In this document: positions 18,859-26,391 of the stretch, piece by piece | How the letters are laid out: each line of letters begins with the position of its first letter | How positions within the stretch are numbered: position 1 is the stretch's first letter | NCBI RefSeq assembly: GCF_003595175.1 | Contig: NZ_CP032419.1 | Location: forward strand, 1,612,001 to 1,676,000 | DNA: 64,000 bases | Direction: 5' to 3' | Source: Pseudomonas cavernae | Lineage (GTDB): Bacteria; Pseudomonadota; Gammaproteobacteria; Pseudomonadales; Pseudomonadaceae | Position numbers and translations under genes: made by a program | The notes under the pieces: generated by a model | Told to the model about the DNA's origin: nothing | Databases searched by the model: none | The model's input: only the letters and a program-made list of their open reading frames with translations

Positions 18859-19177
18859 GGCGATTGCCCACCTGTCTGCGTGGAGCCTGTTGGCGCGAGG
18901 GCGCCATTTCTGGCCCCGGGCCATCATTGCCAATGCGCAGGGCATGCGCAACTTGCAGGGGATGAATGACGTCTGTCGGCGCCGATTGCCTGAACTTTAG
19001 GCATGCCGGTCGGCTAGCCAGTGGCCGTCCGCCGATGCCCAGCGAGATGAAGATTCGGGCGTCTGTCGATTTCCTCGCCGGCCGTTCGACTACTGTTCAG
19101 AACCACACTTTCGGTTCGCAGCTAGCCGCATGGCGCACCCGGCATGCGGCCCCCTGACCCTATAAGGAGAAACGACG
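18859..19177. promoter_or_regulatory. Divergent intergenic region luxR-like / yciI-like
   Basis: 319 bases without a gene. The only clear signal is AAGGAGA just before the yciI-like start. Control sites of both divergent genes must be here, but I cannot point to a specific box. Confidence 0.3.
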
Positions 19178-19603
19178 ATGCGTTTTATGGTGATAGTCAA
19201 GGCCACCCAGGATTCCGAGGCCGGCGTGATGCCCAGCGAGGAGCTGCTGGCGGCGATGGGCCGCTATAACGAGGAACTGGCTGCCGCGGGTGTGATGCTT
19301 GCTGGCGAGGGTCTGCACCCCAGCGCGAAGGGCGCCCGGGTGCGCTTCTCCGGCAGCCAGCGCAGCGTGACCGACGGGCCCTTTATCGAAACCAAGGAGC
19401 TGATTGCCGGCTTCTGGATCTTCCAGGTGGCTTCGCTGGAGGAGTGCATCGACTGGGTCAAGCGCTGTCCCAATCCGATGCCCGGCGAGTCCGAGATCGA
19501 GATCCGCCAGGTGTTCGAGGCCGAAGATTTCGGCGCCGAGTTCACCCCCGAACTGCGCGAGCAGGAAGCGCGCCTCCGTGCACAGATCGCCGACAAGACG
19601 TGA
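19178..19603 (+). CDS. YciI/DGPF-domain protein
   Basis: A 141-residue protein of the YCII-related (DGPF) family, with MRFMVIVKAT, EELAAAGVMLAGEGLHPS and the signature TDGPFIETKELIAGFW. The family has a dimeric ferredoxin-like fold. Its members often sit beside ECF sigma factors, but none is adjacent here. AAGGAGA supports the start. Function unknown. Confidence 0.88.
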   Translation: MRFMVIVKATQDSEAGVMPSEELLAAMGRYNEELAAAGVMLAGEGLHPSAKGARVRFSGSQRSVTDGPFIETKELIAGFWIFQVASLEECIDWVKRCPNPMPGESEIEIRQVFEAEDFGAEFTPELREQEARLRAQIADKT

Positions 19604-19972
19604 GCCGGGAGGTGATGCCGGCAGTTTCCATTGCCGGCCTGGCGGCCGGTCGGTGGGTTACGCCTTCGGCTAACCCTCCCTATGCGAGGCCATATAACAC
19701 GCAACTAGGGGATAGCTTTAGACAAGGGTGCCGAATATGCGGCGGCATCTGAGCGCACCACTCTGTAATAAATTCGTTACGGAGACTTGGCGGCGAGATG
19801 GACAAACGGTAGTGCTGAGAGTGGTGTAAGGAATACTTGCCGGAAGTGGGGTTGTGCGCCTATTTGGCGCCCTGCGGGCGGCTTGAGGGCGGCCTGAACC
19901 TCGGTTGTTATGAAGTTATCCACGTCGCCGCTGATGCTGGCGACGAGCCGATAACAACAACCAGGAGGTTGG
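19604..19972 (+). promoter_or_regulatory. Upstream region of hpd
   Basis: 369 bases with no gene. A small hairpin with GGTGGGTTACG / CGGCTAACC arms lies near 19653-19680, a family C repeat. The stretch before hpd is comparatively AT-rich (AATAAATTCGTTACGG near 19767-19783) and ends in AGGAGG. No confident PhhR box was found. Confidence 0.4.
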
Positions 19973-21055
19973 ATGAACGCCGTGGTCAAGATCGAGCAAC
20001 ACAATCCTATCGGTACCGACGGCTTCGAGTTCGTCGAATACACCGCGCCGACGCCAGAAGGCATTGAGCAGCTGCGCCAGCTGTTCACCGCCATGGGTTT
20101 CACCGAAACCGCCAAGCATCGTTCCAAGGAAGTTTTCCTGTTCCAGCAGAACGACATCAACTTCGTCCTCAACGGCAGCCCGACCGGGCATGTGCGCGAA
20201 TTCGGCCTTAAACATGGGCCGAGTGCCTGCGCCATGGCCTTCCGGGTGAAGAATGCGGCGCAGGCCGCCGCCTATGTCGAGTCCCAGGGCGCCACGCTGG
20301 TCGGCAGCCATGCCAACTTCGGCGAGCTGAACATTCCCTGTGTCGAGGGTATCGGCGGCTCGCTGCTGTACCTGGTTGACCGCTACGGCGACAAATCCAT
20401 CTACGACGTCGACTTCGAGTTCATCCCGGGCCGCAGCGCCAATGACAACGCCGTCGGTCTGCGCGAAATCGACCACCTGACCCACAACGTCAAGCGCGGG
20501 CAGATGGACACCTGGGCCGGCTTCTACCAGCGCATCGCCAACTTCCGCGAGATTCGTTACTTCGACATCGAGGGCAAGCTCACCGGCCTGGTCTCCCGGG
20601 CGATGACCGCACCGTGCGGCAAGATCCGCATCCCGATCAACGAGTCGGCAGACGAGCATTCGCAGATCGAGGAGTTCATCCGTGAGTATCACGGCGAGGG
20701 CATCCAGCACATCGCCCTGGCCAGCGACGACATCTACGAGACGGTACGCAAGCTGCGCGCCAATGGCGTGGACTTCATGCACACGCCGGACACCTATTAT
20801 GAAAAGGTCGACCAGCGCGTCGCCGGCCACGGCGAGCCTACGGCCACGCTGCGCGAGCTGAGCATCCTGCTCGACGGCGCGCCGGGGGATGACGGCATCC
20901 TCCTGCAGATCTTCACCAACACGGTGATCGGCCCGATCTTCTTCGAGATCATCCAGCGCAAGGGCAACCAGGGCTTCGGCGAGGGCAACTTCAAGGCGCT
21001 GTTCGAGTCGATCGAGGAAGACCAGATTCGTCGCGGCGTGCTGAAGGCGGACTGA
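19973..21055 (+). CDS. hpd: 4-hydroxyphenylpyruvate dioxygenase
   Basis: Converts 4-hydroxyphenylpyruvate to homogentisate in tyrosine breakdown; an Fe(II) enzyme. 360 residues, typical of the bacterial form. The two VOC halves and the iron ligands are present: His in EIDHLTHNV, His in GIQHIALAS, and Glu in GPIFFEIIQRKG. The C-terminal FGEGNFKALFESIEEDQ helix is diagnostic. AGGAGG precedes the ATG. It heads a cluster with the homogentisate, fumarylacetoacetate and maleylacetoacetate enzymes. Confidence 0.97.
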   Translation: MNAVVKIEQHNPIGTDGFEFVEYTAPTPEGIEQLRQLFTAMGFTETAKHRSKEVFLFQQNDINFVLNGSPTGHVREFGLKHGPSACAMAFRVKNAAQAAAYVESQGATLVGSHANFGELNIPCVEGIGGSLLYLVDRYGDKSIYDVDFEFIPGRSANDNAVGLREIDHLTHNVKRGQMDTWAGFYQRIANFREIRYFDIEGKLTGLVSRAMTAPCGKIRIPINESADEHSQIEEFIREYHGEGIQHIALASDDIYETVRKLRANGVDFMHTPDTYYEKVDQRVAGHGEPTATLRELSILLDGAPGDDGILLQIFTNTVIGPIFFEIIQRKGNQGFGEGNFKALFESIEEDQIRRGVLKAD

Positions 21056-21069
21056 AGGACGGAACCCCG

Positions 21070-21229
21070 TAGTGTGGGTTAGCGGCGCAGTGTGCGGACT
21101 CGAATCAACCGCAGGACCCGTGCGCCGCGTAACCCACCGAGCGGAGTTTGAACCTGGCTGCTGGGTTACGGCGCGAAAGGCAGAAGGGTAGGACTGAAGG
21201 CCCCTGCTACGCGCCTAACCCACCCTACG
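21070..21229. repeat. Hairpin repeats, family C (GTGGGTTA...TAACCCAC)
   Basis: Two adjacent imperfect hairpins (about 21070-21137 and 21161-21229) have arms built on GTGGGTTA and TAACCCAC. They lie between hpd and the homogentisate dioxygenase gene, so they may tune read-through in this transcript. Confidence 0.6.
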
Positions 21230-21250
21230 TTAGCTTTGGAGGCCTCCCTG

Positions 21251-22384
21251 ATGAGCCGCAAATGGATCAGCTTTCCCATCCGCGAGGGCGACTGCTCGCG
21301 CCAGGCGCACTGCGACCTGCCGACCGGCACCTACGAGCGCGAGATGGGCCGCGAGGGCTTCTTCGGCCCGACCGCGCACCTGCACCACAAGCATCCGCCG
21401 ACCGGCTGGGTCGACTGGCAGGGGCCGTTGCGCCCGCATGCGTTCAACTTCAACCGGATCGCCAGCGAGCGCGACTGCCCGCTGCAGGCGCCGCTGGCGT
21501 TGCACAACGGCGACCTCAAGCTGCGCGTGTGGAAGACCCACGGCGCCATGCGCCATCTGGTGCGCAACGCCGACGGCGACGAGCTGCTATTCGTCCACGA
21601 GGGCGCCGGGCACTTCTACTGCGACTTCGGCCATCTGGAATACCGCGACGGCGACTACCTGATGATTCCGCGCGGCACCGCCTGGCGAATAGAGCCCGTG
21701 CAACCGACCTTTATGCTGCTGATCGAGAGCACCGACGGCGCCTACATGCTGCCGGAGAAGGGTTTGGTCGGCCCGCAGGCGATCTTCGATCTGGCGGTGC
21801 TCGAGCACCCGCGCCTGGACGATGCCTTCAAGGCGCAGCAGGACGAGAACCCCTGGCAGGTGCGGATCAAGCGGCGCAACCAGATCAGCACCGTGACCTA
21901 TCCCTACAACCCGCTGGATGTGGTCGGCTGGCATGGCGACAACACCGTGGTGCGCCTCAACTGGCGCGACATCCGCCCGCTGATGAGCCATCGCTACCAC
22001 CTGCCGCCGTCGGCGCACACCACCTTCGTCGCCAACGGCTTCGTGGTCTGCACCTTCACTCCGCGCCCGGTGGAGAGCGACCCCGGCGTGCTCAAGGTGC
22101 CGTTCTTCCACAACAACGACGACTACGACGAAGTGCTGTTCTATCACCGCGGCAACTTCTTCAGCCGCGACAACATCGAGGCGGGGATGGTCACCCTGCA
22201 TCCCTGCGGTTTCCCCCACGGCCCGCATCCGAAGGCGCTGAAGAAGAGCCAGGAGAATCCGGCGACCTTCGCCGACGAGGTGGCGGTGATGATCGACGCC
22301 CGCCATGCCCTGGAGATTGGCGAGGCGGCCGCCGGCGTGGACGTGCCCGAGTACGTGAATTCCTGGCGGGCGCCGGGGGCGTAG
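21251..22384 (+). CDS. hmgA: Homogentisate 1,2-dioxygenase
   Basis: Opens the homogentisate ring to maleylacetoacetate. 377 residues from ATG 21251 with GGAGG eight bases upstream. The sequence has the cupin-like core and metal-ligand region of the family (FFHNNDDYDEVLFYHRGNFF, TLHPCGFPHGPHP). It is shorter than the classic ~430-residue HmgA and belongs to a second bacterial type I recall from Shewanella-like genomes. Its place between hpd and fahA supports the call. Confidence 0.88.
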   Translation: MSRKWISFPIREGDCSRQAHCDLPTGTYEREMGREGFFGPTAHLHHKHPPTGWVDWQGPLRPHAFNFNRIASERDCPLQAPLALHNGDLKLRVWKTHGAMRHLVRNADGDELLFVHEGAGHFYCDFGHLEYRDGDYLMIPRGTAWRIEPVQPTFMLLIESTDGAYMLPEKGLVGPQAIFDLAVLEHPRLDDAFKAQQDENPWQVRIKRRNQISTVTYPYNPLDVVGWHGDNTVVRLNWRDIRPLMSHRYHLPPSAHTTFVANGFVVCTFTPRPVESDPGVLKVPFFHNNDDYDEVLFYHRGNFFSRDNIEAGMVTLHPCGFPHGPHPKALKKSQENPATFADEVAVMIDARHALEIGEAAAGVDVPEYVNSWRAPGA

Positions 22385-22405
22385 CGCCAGGCTCACGCCG
22401 GACAA

Positions 22406-22434
22406 CTCCCTCACTCATTTATGGGAGAGGGGAG
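22406..22434. repeat. Family D hairpin remnant (CTCCC...GGGAGAGGGGAG)
   Basis: A short CT/AG-rich inverted repeat between hmgA and the fumarylacetoacetase gene. Fuller copies lie at 32780-32900, 34631-34697 and 42378-42403. Confidence 0.45.
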
Positions 22435-22464
22435 AACAACACAGAATCTCAAGAAGGTTGAACG

Positions 22465-23448
22465 ATGAAACTCGCATCCCTGAACCAAGGCCGTGACGGC
22501 GTGTTGATCGTGGTGTCTCGTGATCTCGGTCGCGCGGTGAAAGTCCCGCAGATCGCCGCCACTCTGCAAGCCGCGCTGGACGATTGGGCGAATACGCGTC
22601 CGCGTCTGGAGGCGGTCTACCAGCGCCTCAACGATGGCCTGGAGGAGGGTGCCTTCGCCTTCGAGCAGAGCGCCTGCCACAGCCCGCTGCCGCGTGCCTT
22701 CCACTGGGCCGACGGAAGCGCCTATGTCAACCATGTCGAGTTGGTACGAAAGGCGCGTGGGGCGGAGATGCCGGAAAGTTTCTGGCACGAGCCGCTGATG
22801 TATCAGGGCGGTTCGGATACCTTCATGCCGCCGCATGCGCCGATCGAAATGGCCGATGAGGCCTGGGGCATCGACCTCGAGGCGGAAATTGCGGTCATCA
22901 CCGACGACGTGCCGATGGGCGCGACGCCGGCCGAGGCCGCCGGGCATATCCAGCTGCTGATGCTGGTCAACGACGTGTCGCTGCGCAACCTGATCCTCAG
23001 CGAGCTGGCCAAGGGCTTCGGCTTCTACCAGAGCAAGCCATCGTCGAGTTTCTCGCCGGTGGCGCTGACTCCCGACGAGTTGGGCGATGCCTGGAAGGAT
23101 GGCAAGGTGCATCGGCCGCTGGTCTCGCACATCAACGGTCGGCTGTTCGGCCAGCCGGATGCCGGGGTCGACATGACCTTCAACTTCCCCACCCTGGTGG
23201 CCCACGCCGCCAAGACCCGGCCGCTGGGCAGCGGCAGCATCATCGGTTCGGGCACGGTGTCCAACTACGACCGCCTCGTCGGCTCCAGCTGTCTGGCGGA
23301 GAAGCGTATGCTGGAAATCGTCGAGAGCGGCGAAGCGACAACGCCGTTCCTCAAGTTCGGCGATCGGGTGCGCATCGAGATGTTCGACGACCAGGGCCAG
23401 AGTATTTTCGGCGCCATCGACCAGACTGTGGAGAAATACCAGCCCTAA
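22465..23448 (+). CDS. fahA: Fumarylacetoacetate hydrolase family protein
   Basis: Final step of tyrosine breakdown: fumarylacetoacetate to fumarate and acetoacetate. 327 residues, the shorter bacterial FAH type. Metal-site acidic residues are seen in WGIDLEAEIAVITDD, and the FAH core includes LVNDVSLRN, KPSSSFSPVALTPDELG and LGSGSIIGSGTVSN. AAGG precedes the start. It is followed, after hairpin repeats, by maiA. Confidence 0.93.
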   Translation: MKLASLNQGRDGVLIVVSRDLGRAVKVPQIAATLQAALDDWANTRPRLEAVYQRLNDGLEEGAFAFEQSACHSPLPRAFHWADGSAYVNHVELVRKARGAEMPESFWHEPLMYQGGSDTFMPPHAPIEMADEAWGIDLEAEIAVITDDVPMGATPAEAAGHIQLLMLVNDVSLRNLILSELAKGFGFYQSKPSSSFSPVALTPDELGDAWKDGKVHRPLVSHINGRLFGQPDAGVDMTFNFPTLVAHAAKTRPLGSGSIIGSGTVSNYDRLVGSSCLAEKRMLEIVESGEATTPFLKFGDRVRIEMFDDQGQSIFGAIDQTVEKYQP

Positions 23449-23480
23449 GCGACAAGTTCGCAGGATGGGTTGCCGTTGTC

Positions 23481-23505
23481 GTAGCTCGGATGCAATCCGG
23501 GCTAC
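23481..23505. repeat. Hairpin GTAGCTCGGATGC...GGGCTAC
   Basis: A 25-bp imperfect hairpin related to the half copy at 11688. It stands in the fahA-maiA gap with the family A repeat. Confidence 0.55.
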
Positions 23506-23532
23506 GTTTGGCGCTGAGGTCCTTTGCGAGCC

Positions 23533-23601
23533 GTAGGATGGGTTGAGCTTGCGATACCCATCAACCTCGCCGATGGGTATCGCAAGCTCAACCCATCCTA
23601 C
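23533..23601. repeat. Hairpin repeat, family A
   Basis: A 69-bp palindrome with arms GTAGGATGGGTTGAGCTTGC and its complement, ending 27 bp before the maiA start. It is probably part of the transcript. Confidence 0.85.
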
Positions 23602-23628
23602 AAGTCTGCAAAACAAGGGAGACTGTCG

Positions 23629-24285
23629 ATGCTGACGCTCTATTCCTACTGGCGCTCCAGCGCCGCCTACCGGGTGCGCATCGCCCTCAACCTCAAGGGC
23701 CTGGCCTATAAGCAAGTCCCTGTGCACCTGGTTCGCGATGGCGGCCAGCAGCATGCGCCCGAGTACCTGAAGCTCAACCCACAGGGCCTGGTGCCGCTGC
23801 TGGTGGATACCGGCAACGGCGGCGCCGAGGCGCGTATCGCCCAGTCGCTGGCGATCCTCGAATACCTCGACGAGGTGTTCCCGGTGCCGGCGCTGCTGCC
23901 GGGCGATCCCGCGCAGCGCGCCCAGGTGCGCGCGTTGGCGCTGCATATCGCCTGCGACATCCATCCGCTCAACAACCTGCGCGTGCTGCAGTACCTGACC
24001 GCCGAGCTGGGCGTTGCCGATGCGGCGAAGGAGGCCTGGTACCGGCACTGGGTCGAAACCGGCCTGGCCGCGCTGGAACAGGGCCTGGCGCGACTGCCCG
24101 GTCGTCTTTCCCTCGGCCAGCGCCCGGGCTATCTGGAAGCCTGCCTGATTCCGCAGGTGTACAATGCCCGGCGTTTTAACTGTGACCTCAAGCCATACCC
24201 ACGCATCCTCGACGTCGTCGCCCGCTGTGAAAACCTGGACGCCTTCCGCAACGCGGCGCCCGAGCAACAGCCCGATGCCGAATAG
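23629..24285 (+). CDS. maiA: Maleylacetoacetate isomerase
   Basis: A glutathione-dependent zeta-class GST that isomerises maleylacetoacetate to fumarylacetoacetate. 218 residues. The diagnostic N-terminal motif YWRSSAAYRVRIALNLKGL holds the catalytic serines, and LNPQGLVPLL and AQSLAILEYLDE form the glutathione site. It closes the catabolic cluster and is followed by the permease. Confidence 0.95.
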   Translation: MLTLYSYWRSSAAYRVRIALNLKGLAYKQVPVHLVRDGGQQHAPEYLKLNPQGLVPLLVDTGNGGAEARIAQSLAILEYLDEVFPVPALLPGDPAQRAQVRALALHIACDIHPLNNLRVLQYLTAELGVADAAKEAWYRHWVETGLAALEQGLARLPGRLSLGQRPGYLEACLIPQVYNARRFNCDLKPYPRILDVVARCENLDAFRNAAPEQQPDAE

Positions 24286-24378
24286 GGGCCAGGCCGATCG
24301 GCCAACCTGAATTCCGCAGCCATAAGCATGCGGGTCCCATCTCGTCACAGCTAAAAACAACAAAGGACAGGTGACGTA

Positions 24379-25794
24379 ATGACGCGTGAAATTCTGCACC
24401 AGGGCGAGCTCAAGCGCGGCCTGAAGAATCGCCATATCCAGTTGATCGCCTTGGGCGGGGCGATCGGCACCGGGCTGTTCCTCGGCTCGGCGGGGGTGCT
24501 CAAGTCGGCCGGGCCGTCGATGATCCTCGGCTACGCCATCGCCGGCTTCATCGCCTTCCTGATCATGCGCCAGCTCGGCGAGATGATCGTCGAGGAGCCG
24601 GTGGCCGGCTCCTTCAGCCACTTCGCCCACCAGTACTGGGGCGGCTACGCGGGCTTTCTCTCCGGCTGGAACTACTGGGTGCTCTACGTGCTGGTCGGCA
24701 TGGCCGAACTGACGGCGGTGGGCAAGTACGTGCAGTTCTGGTGGCCGGAGATCCCCACCTGGGTCAGTGCGGCGGTGTTCTTCGTGCTGGTCAACGCGAT
24801 CAACCTGACCAACGTCAAGGTGTTCGGCGAGACCGAGTTCTGGTTTGCGATCATCAAGGTGGTGGCGATCATCGGCATGATAGTGCTCGGCTGCTACCTG
24901 CTGGCCAGCGGCACCGGCGGACCGCAGGCCTCGGTCAGCAACCTGTGGAACCACGGCGGCTTCTTCCCCAACGGCGTCAGCGGCCTGCTGATGGCCATGG
25001 CCTTCATCATGTTCTCCTTCGGCGGCCTGGAGCTGGTCGGCATCACCGCCGCCGAGGCCAGCGAACCGAAGAAGGTGATCCCCAAGGCCATCAACCAGGT
25101 GGTCTACCGCATCCTGATCTTCTATGTCGGTGCCCTGGCCGTGCTGCTCTCGCTGTATCCCTGGGACCAGTTGCTGGCGACCATCGATGCCTCCGGCGAC
25201 CCCTACAGCGGCAGCCCGTTCGTGCAGATCTTCTCGCTGATCGGCAGTGACACCGCGGCGCACATCCTCAACTTCGTGGTCCTCACCGCCGCGCTGTCGG
25301 TCTACAACAGCGGCGTCTACAGCAACAGCCGCATGCTCTACGGCTTGGCCGAGCAGGGCGATGCGCCGAAGGCGATGATGAAGCTGAACAAGCGCGACGT
25401 GCCGGTGCTGGCCATCGGCGTGTCGGCGCTGTTCACCCTGCTGTGCGTGGTGGTCAACTACGTGGCCCCGCAGGAGGCGCTGGAGCTGCTGATGGCGCTG
25501 GTGGTGTCGGCGCTGGTGATCAACTGGGCGATGATCAGCCTGGCCCACCTGAAGTTCCGCAAGGCCATGCAAGCCAAGGGCGTCGAGCCGTCGTTCAAGG
25601 CCTTCTGGTACCCGTTCAGCAACTACCTGTGCCTGGCCTGGGTGGCGCTGATCCTCGGCGTGATGCTGCTGATTCCGGGCATCCGCGTCTCGGTCTATGC
25701 CATTCCGTTCTGGCTGGCGTTCATCTGGGTCTGCTATCGCCTGCGTCTGGCCAGGGGCAGGAGTCGCTCGGTCAACCCTTCGGCGGCGGAGTGA
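24379..25794 (+). CDS. aroP: Aromatic amino acid permease AroP
   Basis: A proton-driven inner-membrane importer of Phe, Tyr and Trp. The 471 residues make about 12 membrane segments. It closely resembles E. coli AroP as I recall it, e.g. RGLKNRHIQLIALGGAIGTG, EEPVAGSFSHFAHQYWGGY, SWNYWVLY-like and FSFGGLELVGITAAEA. Its place after the tyrosine degradation genes suggests it feeds the pathway. Confidence 0.93.
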   Translation: MTREILHQGELKRGLKNRHIQLIALGGAIGTGLFLGSAGVLKSAGPSMILGYAIAGFIAFLIMRQLGEMIVEEPVAGSFSHFAHQYWGGYAGFLSGWNYWVLYVLVGMAELTAVGKYVQFWWPEIPTWVSAAVFFVLVNAINLTNVKVFGETEFWFAIIKVVAIIGMIVLGCYLLASGTGGPQASVSNLWNHGGFFPNGVSGLLMAMAFIMFSFGGLELVGITAAEASEPKKVIPKAINQVVYRILIFYVGALAVLLSLYPWDQLLATIDASGDPYSGSPFVQIFSLIGSDTAAHILNFVVLTAALSVYNSGVYSNSRMLYGLAEQGDAPKAMMKLNKRDVPVLAIGVSALFTLLCVVVNYVAPQEALELLMALVVSALVINWAMISLAHLKFRKAMQAKGVEPSFKAFWYPFSNYLCLAWVALILGVMLLIPGIRVSVYAIPFWLAFIWVCYRLRLARGRSRSVNPSAAE

Positions 25795-25822
25795 GATCGC
25801 GCCTCTGCGCGCGCAGGGGCGC

Positions 25823-25970
25823 CTCAGAACCTGTTTCGGATCTCGCGAGCTAGAGCGAGACAAGGCAAAAACAGCCGAAGAAGCGCAGTTTACGAGTTGT
25901 AAATGAGCATTCTGAGGCTGTTTTTAACGCTGTATCGCCGACGCGCAGCAGATCCGAAACAGGTTCTCAG
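25823..25970. repeat. Miniature inverted-repeat element (MITE-like), copy 2
   Basis: A 140-bp element with perfect 16-bp terminal inverted repeats, GAACCTGTTTCGGATC (25827-25842) and its complement (25951-25966), flanked by CTCAG on both sides. The interior holds TTTACGAGTTGTAAA. It has no coding capacity. Copy 3 at 29.7 kb is the same element in opposite orientation, about 85 percent identical by eye. Confidence 0.85.
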
Positions 25971-26069
25971 GGGCCGCGGATCAGCCGTGCAGGGCGGATG
26001 TCGCTGTGCGCATCTATCCCAGGGTTGTCCGACGAGTCAGGCCCCAAAGACACCTCGGCGGAGGCGCCC

Positions 26070-26360
26070 ATGGTAGAAACTCAGGGTCTTACGCATATCA
26101 GCCTCGCGGTGCATGACCCGCAGAAGTCTGCCGATTTCTACGCCCAAGTATTCGGTGTTCGTGAGTACTACCGCGACGCCGAGCAAATCCAGGTTCAGGG
26201 GCCGGGTCCCTTCGATGTGTTGGCGTTCGAGCGGCAACCCGACCACGCCGGTCGCCGTGGCGGCATCACGCACTTTGGCTTTCGCCTCGACATCGAGGCG
26301 GACAGCGACGCGATGAACTGCGGCAAGCGGCATTCCACCAGATCATTCGTTTCACCTGGG
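26070..26360 (+). pseudogene. Truncated VOC (glyoxalase/fosfomycin-resistance fold) protein
   Basis: The VOC start is clear: GLTHISLAVHDPQKSADFYAQVFGVREYY, then DVLAFERQPDHAG and ITHFGFRLD. Similarity stops after about 83 residues near 26317. The expected second half, with its metal-binding Glu, is missing. The frame runs on as junk to 26453, overlapping the end of the convergent gene. The break lies just before a half copy of the long hairpin repeat found at 30616, so a repeat-mediated deletion is likely. Confidence 0.72.
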
Positions 26361-26384
26361 TCTGTTGACGTTTCGCCCCGAACC
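26361..26384. repeat. Half copy of the long TCTGTTG.CGTTTCG hairpin
   Basis: GGGTCTGTTGACGTTTCG matches one arm of the perfect hairpin at 30616-30672. It marks the truncation point of the VOC gene. Confidence 0.6.
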
Positions 26385-26391
26385 GCCGCGA

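Noticed and set aside
22411..25863. A 1150-residue open frame on the minus strand
   Set aside because: It is antisense to fahA, maiA and aroP, is rich in His/Arg/Gln/Asp as expected for a GC-rich shadow frame, and shows no domain.
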